From: an uncultured Neglectibacter sp.
GTDB lineage: Bacteria; Bacillota; Clostridia; Oscillospirales; Acutalibacteraceae
Reading direction: 5' to 3'
Length of the DNA: 64,000 nucleotides
NCBI GenBank assembly: GCA_937958185.1
Contig: CALFFN010000036.1
Span: forward strand, 1-64,000
This document shows, piece by piece, positions 58,889 through 64,000 of this stretch. The notes under the pieces are model-generated. The model searched no databases. It saw only the letters and a program-made list of their open reading frames with translations, and was not told the origin of the DNA. The position numbers were made by a program, and so were the translations under genes. Within the stretch, counting starts at the first letter, position 1. Every line of letters begins with the position of its first letter.

Positions 58889-60433
58889 ATGAAATTCCGC
58901 AATCCCGTCATTCCCGGCTTTTACCCCGATCCCAGCATTTGCCGGGTAGGAGAGGACTACTATCTGGTAAACAGCTCCTTCGAGTTTTTTCCGGGCGTTC
59001 CCCTGTACCACAGCCGGGACTTGATCTCCTGGGAGCAGATCGGGCATGTGCTCACCCGGAAAAGCCAGCTGCCCCTGGAGGGCTGCCCCAATTCCGGCGG
59101 CATTTTCGCCCCCACAATCCGTTATCATGAGGGCAGGTTCTACATGGTGACCACCAACGTCACCGGCGGCGGGCATTTCTTTGTGTGGACGGACGACATC
59201 CGCGGGGAATGGTCCGACCCCGTCTGGGTGAAGCAGATGGGCATTGACCCGTCCCTGTTCTGGGACGATGACGGCAAAGTGTATTTCCAGAGCACCTTCT
59301 TTGACAAAAAGACCGGGCGCCAGTGCATCGGGCAGAGCGAGATAGATTTGGAAACGGGAGCGCTGCTGACGGAGACACGTCCCCTTTGGTTCGGCACAGG
59401 AGGAAAATGCCCGGAAGGACCCCACCTGTACAAAAGAAACGGCGTGTATTATCTGATGATCGCCGAGGGTGGCACGGAATATGGGCATATGGAGACCCTC
59501 GCCCGTTCCCGGAATGTGTGGGGACCCTTTGAAAGCTGCCCCCATAATCCCATCGTGACCCAGCGCGATTTCATGCCGGACTACACTGACCCCACCTCCG
59601 ATGTGATCCAGGGCGTTGGGCACGCCGATTTGGTAGACGATCCGAAAGGAAACTGGTGGCTGGTGTTCCACGGCTTCCGCCCCTCCCAGTCCATGCTGCA
59701 CCATATCGGGCGGGAAACCATGGTCGCCCCGGTGGAATGGGACAGCGACGGCTGGCTCACCGTCAACGGCGGCAAGCCCATCACCCCTGTGATGGAGCTG
59801 CCCGGCGGCGATGGCTTCCTTCCGCAAACCGATTTTTCCTTTTCGGAGGATTTCACAAAAGAAAGCACTCTCCCCGCAAGATGGGCATATCTGCGGGACC
59901 CTGTGGAAGAGCATTATCATTTTTCCGACGGTCTTGTGCTGACCGGCGGCGACCCGCTGGAAGGGCGGGGCGCGCCCACCTTTGTAGGCGTGCGCCAGCG
60001 GCAGTTTACAGGCACGGTAACGGCGGAAGCGGAGATTTTCCCTGAAGACGACCGGCAGGAGGCGGGGATCACCGTCTACCATACCGGGGAGCACCACTAT
60101 GACCTGGTGGTGACCTGCCGGGGCGGCAAACGAGTGGCGCTGCTGCGCAGGCGGGTGTGCGACCTGCTGGTGGAATCGGACTGCGTGGAACTGCCGGAAA
60201 GCGGCAGCCTGACCCTGCAGATCAGGTCCGACCGGCTGCACTATGAATTTTTTGCGGGAGCTGCCGACGGTGAGCTGCAGTCCCTGGGCAAAGCGCGGAC
60301 CCAGCCCCTTTCCACCGAGGTGATGGCGGGCACCTTTACCGGGTGCTTCTTTGGAATGTTTGCCCAAGGGGAAGGGACAAAGGCGGTCTTTTCCGCATTC
60401 AGCTGCAACTATCAGGAGGGAAATGAAAAATGA
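58889..60433 (+). CDS. Glycoside hydrolase family 43 (beta-xylosidase/arabinofuranosidase type)
   Basis: The 514-residue protein has a five-bladed propeller catalytic domain with the Asp in NPVIPGFYPDPSICRV (general base), the Asp in GIDPSLFWDDDGKVYF, and the Glu in CPEGPHLYKRNGVYYLMIAE. A C-terminal beta-sandwich of about 190 residues (from DFSFSEDFTKESTLPARWAY) follows, as in subfamily-11-like beta-xylosidases. There is no signal peptide, so it acts on imported oligosaccharides. The stop overlaps the GH27 start by four bases. Confidence 0.9.
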   Translation: MKFRNPVIPGFYPDPSICRVGEDYYLVNSSFEFFPGVPLYHSRDLISWEQIGHVLTRKSQLPLEGCPNSGGIFAPTIRYHEGRFYMVTTNVTGGGHFFVWTDDIRGEWSDPVWVKQMGIDPSLFWDDDGKVYFQSTFFDKKTGRQCIGQSEIDLETGALLTETRPLWFGTGGKCPEGPHLYKRNGVYYLMIAEGGTEYGHMETLARSRNVWGPFESCPHNPIVTQRDFMPDYTDPTSDVIQGVGHADLVDDPKGNWWLVFHGFRPSQSMLHHIGRETMVAPVEWDSDGWLTVNGGKPITPVMELPGGDGFLPQTDFSFSEDFTKESTLPARWAYLRDPVEEHYHFSDGLVLTGGDPLEGRGAPTFVGVRQRQFTGTVTAEAEIFPEDDRQEAGITVYHTGEHHYDLVVTCRGGKRVALLRRRVCDLLVESDCVELPESGSLTLQIRSDRLHYEFFAGAADGELQSLGKARTQPLSTEVMAGTFTGCFFGMFAQGEGTKAVFSAFSCNYQEGNEK

Positions 60434-61752
60434 AAAAAGATTTGTGCGCGCTGACACCGCCCATGGGGTGGAACAGCTGGGACTGCTACGGCAACGCCGT
60501 CAATGAGGAGCAGCTTTTGGGCAACGCCCGGTACATGGCGGAGCATTTGAAGGAATACGGCTGGGAATATGTGGTCTGCGACATTCAGTGGTCCGAGCCC
60601 AACGCTGGGGTAGAGCGCCCGGAATATGTGCCCTTCGCCTGGCTGACCCTGGACGAATACGGCAGGCAGCTGCCCGCCCCGGAGCGGTTCCCCTCTGCGG
60701 CAGGGGGGAAAGGCTTTTCGGAGATTTCCCGGAAAATCCACGATATGGGGCTGAAATTCGGTATCCACATCATGCGCGGCGTGCCCCGGCTGGCGGCGCA
60801 CAGGCACCTGCCTGTCAAGGGGACAGACACCACCTGCGACAGGATCGCCCAGGACAATTCCGTTTCCCGCTGGAACACGGATATGTACGGTGTCGACTGG
60901 ACAAAGGAGGGGGCGCAGGCGTACTACGATTCCATTTTTGAGCTGTATGCCCAGTGGGGCGTGGATTTCGTCAAGGTAGACGACATCTGCAATACCAACG
61001 CCTATCCCACCCGCCCCTATTCCGCGGAAAAGGAGATCGAGATGATCCGCCGCGCCATTGACCGTTGCGGCAGAGACATGGTGCTGAGCCTGTCTCCCGG
61101 TCCGGCAGTGATCGAAAAGGCGTGGCACCTGCGGCAAAACGCCAATATGTGGCGCATTACCGACGATTTTTGGGACGACTGGAGCCTGCTGCTTGCCATG
61201 TTTGAGCGCTGTGAGGTCTGGGAGCGCCAGGTTTCCCCCGGCTGCTGGCCGGACTGCGACATGCTGCCTTTGGGCAGTATCCGCCGGAACATCAAGCGCT
61301 TTGAGGAAAGCCAGGGACGGGAATATGGCGAAGCGTGGACAAAATTCACCCCGGCGGAGCAGACCACTATGATGTCCCTGTGGTGTATCTTCCGTTCCCC
61401 GCTGATCATGGGCGGCGAGCTGCGGGAAAACGACGATTTTACCCTGTCCCTCCTGACCAATCGGGACATTCTGAAAATGCACCGTGACGGAGAAAACGCC
61501 CATCAGATCCGCCGGACGGAGGAAAGCTGTGTTTGGAAAAGCCGTGACAGTGAAGACGGCTCTGTCTATGCGGCGCTGTTTAATTTTGCGGACGAGGACG
61601 CGGTGGTGACCGCTTCCCTGGAGGAATTGGAGCTTTTCGGAACATATCGGGCAAGGGAGTTGTGGAGCGGCAGAGAGCTGTGCGCCGTGCAGCAGCTTTC
61701 CGCCTGTCTGCCTGCCCATGGCGCGGCGGTGTACCGTCTGCGGGTGGAATAG
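60430..61752 (+). CDS. Glycoside hydrolase family 27 alpha-galactosidase
   Basis: The 440-residue enzyme has the family signature LTPPMGWNSWDCYG at its start, KFGIHIMRGVPR, the nucleophile Asp in WGVDFVKVDDICN, and a second catalytic Asp probably in MWRITDDFWDDW. The short C-terminal domain ends AYRLRVE-like (AVYRLRVE). No signal peptide is present, so it is cytoplasmic. Pairing with the GH43 enzyme suggests breakdown of galactose- and xylose- or arabinose-containing plant oligosaccharides. Alpha-N-acetylgalactosaminidase activity in the same family cannot be excluded. Confidence 0.88.
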   Translation: MKKDLCALTPPMGWNSWDCYGNAVNEEQLLGNARYMAEHLKEYGWEYVVCDIQWSEPNAGVERPEYVPFAWLTLDEYGRQLPAPERFPSAAGGKGFSEISRKIHDMGLKFGIHIMRGVPRLAAHRHLPVKGTDTTCDRIAQDNSVSRWNTDMYGVDWTKEGAQAYYDSIFELYAQWGVDFVKVDDICNTNAYPTRPYSAEKEIEMIRRAIDRCGRDMVLSLSPGPAVIEKAWHLRQNANMWRITDDFWDDWSLLLAMFERCEVWERQVSPGCWPDCDMLPLGSIRRNIKRFEESQGREYGEAWTKFTPAEQTTMMSLWCIFRSPLIMGGELRENDDFTLSLLTNRDILKMHRDGENAHQIRRTEESCVWKSRDSEDGSVYAALFNFADEDAVVTASLEELELFGTYRARELWSGRELCAVQQLSACLPAHGAAVYRLRVE

Positions 61753-61802
61753 GCGAATAAAATGTTATGTAAACTACCTCTTGCTTCTAAAAAAGTTCCA
61801 AA

Positions 61803-61838
61803 TAGAACCTTGACAAAATTGGTTCTATATAGTACCAT
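61803..61838 (+). promoter_or_regulatory. Promoter and MarR-type operators
   Basis: TTGACA (61810-61815), 17 bp, TACCAT (61833-61838). Overlapping it are two inverted repeats: TAGAACC (61803-61809) with GGTTCTA (61821-61827), and the near-palindrome GGTTCTATATAGTACC (61821-61836). Repeats of this kind over a promoter are typical autoregulatory sites for the MarR protein encoded downstream. Confidence 0.65.
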
Positions 61839-61926
61839 ATAACTGCCGCAGAAATCGGCAGACGTGCCGGCGGCGGGCTTGCGCAGGTTTTGATGATGAC
61901 CATAGCTCGGAAAGGACGACCCTTAT

Positions 61927-62412
61927 TTGGAAACCAGAACAGGATTTTTGATCTCTCAAATCAAGCAGCGGCAGGGGAGGGTGTTCCAAAGGCTGCTGCA
62001 GGACTGCGGCGTGGAGGAATTTAACGGTCCCCAGGGCAATATCCTCTACGTGCTCTGGCAGGGGGACGGCGTTCCTATTGTGGAGCTTTCCCGAAAAACG
62101 GGGCTTGCGAAAAACACCCTGACCGCCATGCTGGGGAGAATGGAGGAAAGCGGGCTGATCTACCGCAGGCAGAGCGCGGAAGATCACCGAAAATCCTTTA
62201 TCTGCCTGACGGAAAAGGCGCGGGGGCTGGAAGACCGTTATGAGCAGGTCTCCCAGCAGATGAACGAGCTGTTTTTTCAGGGCTTCCGGGACAGCGAGAT
62301 CGAAGAGCTGGAAGGGTATCTGGACAGGATCGTCGCAAATCTACAGCGGGCGGAGCGCGCCGGGAAAGCTTTCCCCCAAGGCGTTTCTCCTGCTGAAACG
62401 GAAAAGAGGTAA
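61927..62412 (+). CDS. MarR-family transcriptional regulator
   Basis: The 161-residue protein has a winged helix-turn-helix: GPQGNILYVLWQGDGVPIVELSR, KTGLAKNTLTAMLGRMEESG (recognition helix) and LIYRRQSAEDHRKSFICLTEKA (wing). Long dimerisation helices lie at both ends. It starts at TTG 61927 with AAAGGA upstream. It forms an operon with the flavin-binding protein that begins five bases after its stop, so it likely regulates a small redox or detoxification unit. Confidence 0.88.
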   Translation: METRTGFLISQIKQRQGRVFQRLLQDCGVEEFNGPQGNILYVLWQGDGVPIVELSRKTGLAKNTLTAMLGRMEESGLIYRRQSAEDHRKSFICLTEKARGLEDRYEQVSQQMNELFFQGFRDSEIEELEGYLDRIVANLQRAERAGKAFPQGVSPAETEKR

Positions 62413-62416
62413 CAGC

Positions 62417-62884
62417 ATGACAATTGAACAAATGGCGGCGCTGATCGACCGCTCTCTATTCGCGTCCCTGGCTTACATGGACGAAGCGGGAAAATTGAAT
62501 GTCCGCCGGGTATTTTCCACCTTTCATTGGGGACTGGGCAGACATCTGATCTCCACGAATACAAGCTCCGCCCACGTGCAGAGCTTGCTGAAAAACGGGA
62601 ATGCCAGCCTGTATTTTTCAGATGATTCCGCGTTCGAGGGGCTTTGCCTGCGCGGCAGGGCGGTGGTTCATTTTGACCGGGAATTTAAGGAGCTGATGTG
62701 GCACGAGCAGGACGTTCAATATTATCCCGGCGGCGTGGACGACGAGGACTATTGCGTGGTGGAGTTTATCGCGGACTCCGGGCGGTTCTACAAGGGCGAC
62801 GCGGAAAATTATAAGGGCGAGCTTTCCCAGGAGGAGATCGCGGCTTACGACGAGGGAAAGACCTATACGGACTCCCGGGCTTAA
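62417..62884 (+). CDS. Pyridoxamine 5'-phosphate oxidase-like flavin-binding protein
   Basis: The 155-residue split-barrel protein resembles the PPOX-type FMN/F420 family: FASLAYMDEAGKLNVRRVFS at the N-terminus, LISTNTSSAHVQSLLKNG (flavin phosphate site), LYFSDDSAFEGLCLRGRAVV, then an acidic C-terminus. The substrate is unknown. AAAAGAGG precedes the ATG. Confidence 0.8.
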   Translation: MTIEQMAALIDRSLFASLAYMDEAGKLNVRRVFSTFHWGLGRHLISTNTSSAHVQSLLKNGNASLYFSDDSAFEGLCLRGRAVVHFDREFKELMWHEQDVQYYPGGVDDEDYCVVEFIADSGRFYKGDAENYKGELSQEEIAAYDEGKTYTDSRA

Positions 62885-62915
62885 ACCGCGCGCCCGGCTA
62901 TTTCACAAAAAACTG

Positions 62916-62942
62916 AGGGGCTGTCTTTTGACAGCCCCTTGT
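62916..62942. terminator. Bidirectional terminator
   Basis: AGGGGCTGTC (62916-62925) pairs with GACAGCCCCT (62930-62939). An A6-containing stretch to the left gives a strong T-run for minus-strand transcripts and a weaker one follows on the plus strand. Confidence 0.85.
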
Positions 62943-62962
62943 TCATTTTCTATTTCCCGTGC

Positions 62963-63370
62963 TCAGTGCCCGCAGCCGTTTCCACCGCAGCCGTGCTTAT
63001 CTTCCCCACAGTGACCGTGATGGTCGTGGTCATGATCGTGGTGGTCGCAATGCACGTTGGGGTCATATAGAAGCGTTCCCGCAAGCAGCGCCTGCACCGC
63101 GTCGTCAGCCTTGCCGGAAACGCCGCCGTACAGGGTGATCCCAGCCTGCGCCAGCGCTTCCTGAGCGCCCGCGCCGATACCGCCGCAGATCAGGGCGTCA
63201 ACGCCTTTGCCCACCAGAAAGCCTGCCAGCGCGCCGTGCCCATGCCCGGCGGTGTCGGAGATTTCCTGACGGACTACCTTGCCGTCCTCCACCTCGTAAA
63301 GCTTGACCTGGCTGGTGTGCCCAAAATGCTGGAACACCAGCCCGTTTTCATAAGTTACCGCAATTTTCAT
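62963..63370 (-). CDS. NifX/NifB-type dinitrogenase iron-molybdenum cofactor family protein with His-rich tail
   Basis: The 135-residue protein begins MKIAVTYENGLVFQHFGHTS and has VDALICGGIGAGAQEALAQAGITLY, the single-domain NifX/NafY fold that binds metalloclusters. The last 30 residues are a His/Asp/Cys-rich stretch (about 10 His, with CGEDKHGCGGNGCGH at the end), suited to metal binding or storage. Such proteins occur in anaerobes without nitrogenase, and no nif genes are here. The start follows AAAGGAG on the minus strand. Confidence 0.88.
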   Translation of the reverse strand: MKIAVTYENGLVFQHFGHTSQVKLYEVEDGKVVRQEISDTAGHGHGALAGFLVGKGVDALICGGIGAGAQEALAQAGITLYGGVSGKADDAVQALLAGTLLYDPNVHCDHHDHDHDHHGHCGEDKHGCGGNGCGH

Positions 63371-63464
63371 GGAAAAAGCTCCTTTCCGTTTCTACCGATA
63401 TGATACCGCAGAAAGCCGGAAAAATCAAGGGGGAGCGGCACTGGCTCACCCTGTGCGGCGCGGT

Positions 63465-64000
63465 TTATTTGATCCAGTTTTTGCTGAAGCTGTTCCTTTC
63501 GGTTTCCACATGGCCCCGGTGCCCATGGACGGTGCAGGCGTTCAGCGCTTCTTCCAGCGCGGAAAATTCATCGTCAGTCAACTCTACTTCCCAGCCGCCC
63601 AGGTTTTCCAGAATGCGTTCCTGATTTTTCGAGCCGGGAATGGGCACGCAGTTGGGATATTTCTGCAGCATCCATGCCAGAGAGATCTGGGCGCTGGTGG
63701 CGTTTTTCTCCTGGGAATATTTTGTCAGAATGTCCAGAATGGGCTGGTTCGCGGCAATGTTTTCCTTTTGCAGCTGCGGTACCCAGTTGCGCACATCATC
63801 GGTGGACTCGAACCTGGTATCTACCGTGATCTTGCCGGAAAGGAAGCCGCTGGCAATGGGGGAAAAGGGCACCACGCCGATGTTGTGCTCCAAGCAGTAG
63901 GGGAAAATATCCTGCTCGCAGTCCCGTTCCAGCATATTGTACAGGTTCTGCACGGCGGTGACGGGGGTGATCTTCTGGGCGCGGTCCAGCGTTTCCACAT
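63465..64000 (-). CDS. Aldo/keto reductase, C-terminal part (runs off the window)
   Basis: About 178 residues of the C-terminal half are visible. They include the strand with TPVTAVQNLYNMLERD, the NADPH-binding GVVPFSPIASGFLSGK, and PIPGSKNQERILENLGGWEVELTDDEFSALEEAL, the conserved cofactor-binding end of the YhdN/YajO-like aldo/keto reductases. The N-terminal half, with the catalytic Tyr and Lys, lies beyond base 64000. The substrate is unknown. Confidence 0.88.
   Translation of the reverse strand, partial: VETLDRAQKITPVTAVQNLYNMLERDCEQDIFPYCLEHNIGVVPFSPIASGFLSGKITVDTRFESTDDVRNWVPQLQKENIAANQPILDILTKYSQEKNATSAQISLAWMLQKYPNCVPIPGSKNQERILENLGGWEVELTDDEFSALEEALNACTVHGHRGHVETERNSFSKNWIK

Overview
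The window looks like chromosome of a GC-rich Gram-positive anaerobe of the class Clostridia, probably the Oscillospiraceae/Ruminococcaceae. The reasons are Firmicutes gene order (infC-rpmI-rplT; dprA-topA-trmFO; plsX-rnc-smc-ftsY; nadD-yqeK-rsfS-leuS; gdpP-rplI-dnaB; tilS-hpt-ftsH), strong purine-rich ribosome binding sites, RNase J, a Bce-type peptide-antibiotic module and c-di-AMP turnover. GH43 and GH27 glycosidases suggest a plant-polysaccharide (gut) habitat. The species cannot be named from sequence alone. No rRNA, tRNA, CRISPR array or intact insertion sequence was seen.

Layout. 1-5.4 kb: hairpins resembling an IS200-type end, an FMN-binding membrane protein, a duplicated-domain membrane protein, the NAD(P)HX repair enzyme, and an FMN riboswitch controlling the riboflavin transporter ribU. 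5.4-15.7 kb: infC (apparent ATC start) -rpmI-rplT behind a structured leader, an rRNA 2'-O-methyltransferase, dprA, topA, trmFO, plsX, rnc and a radical SAM protein. 15.8-23.1 kb: smc, three accessory genes, ftsY, rdgB. 23-29.7 kb: small accessory genes, yhbY, nadD, yqeK, rsfS, a four-helix-bundle (S23/IVP) gene, leuS. 29.8-35.5 kb: Bce-type ABC transporter and two-component system with its likely operator, then a HAD phosphatase. 35.7-42 kb: a GHL10-like protein, an Xre-cupin regulator with an acyl-CoA synthetase, iscU and iscS. 42-58.7 kb: rnj, gdpP, rplI, dnaB, tilS, hpt, ftsH, a type IIA topoisomerase pair, and an M24 peptidase. 58.8-64 kb: GH43-GH27 operon, MarR-flavoprotein pair, a NifX-like protein, and the 3' part of an aldo/keto reductase.

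Most unusual structure. Eleven short arrays of degenerate 7-bp units lie in intergenic gaps at seven loci (11.29, 26.80-27.26, 34.78, 39.86-40.63, 47.01, 54.67 kb; the 39.86-40.63 kb stretch counts as two loci). They fall into three sequence types (CAATGAG-like, TCTGGAT-like, TTGTTAG-like). At seven neighbouring genes the array contains or directly abuts the stop codon, and several arrays occur as inverted pairs. One inverted pair encloses the four-helix-bundle gene between rsfS and leuS. That architecture resembles the S23-coding intervening sequences of 23S rRNA, but here it sits inside an mRNA operon. I regard this heptad-array/S23 element as the best candidate for a poorly described system in the window.
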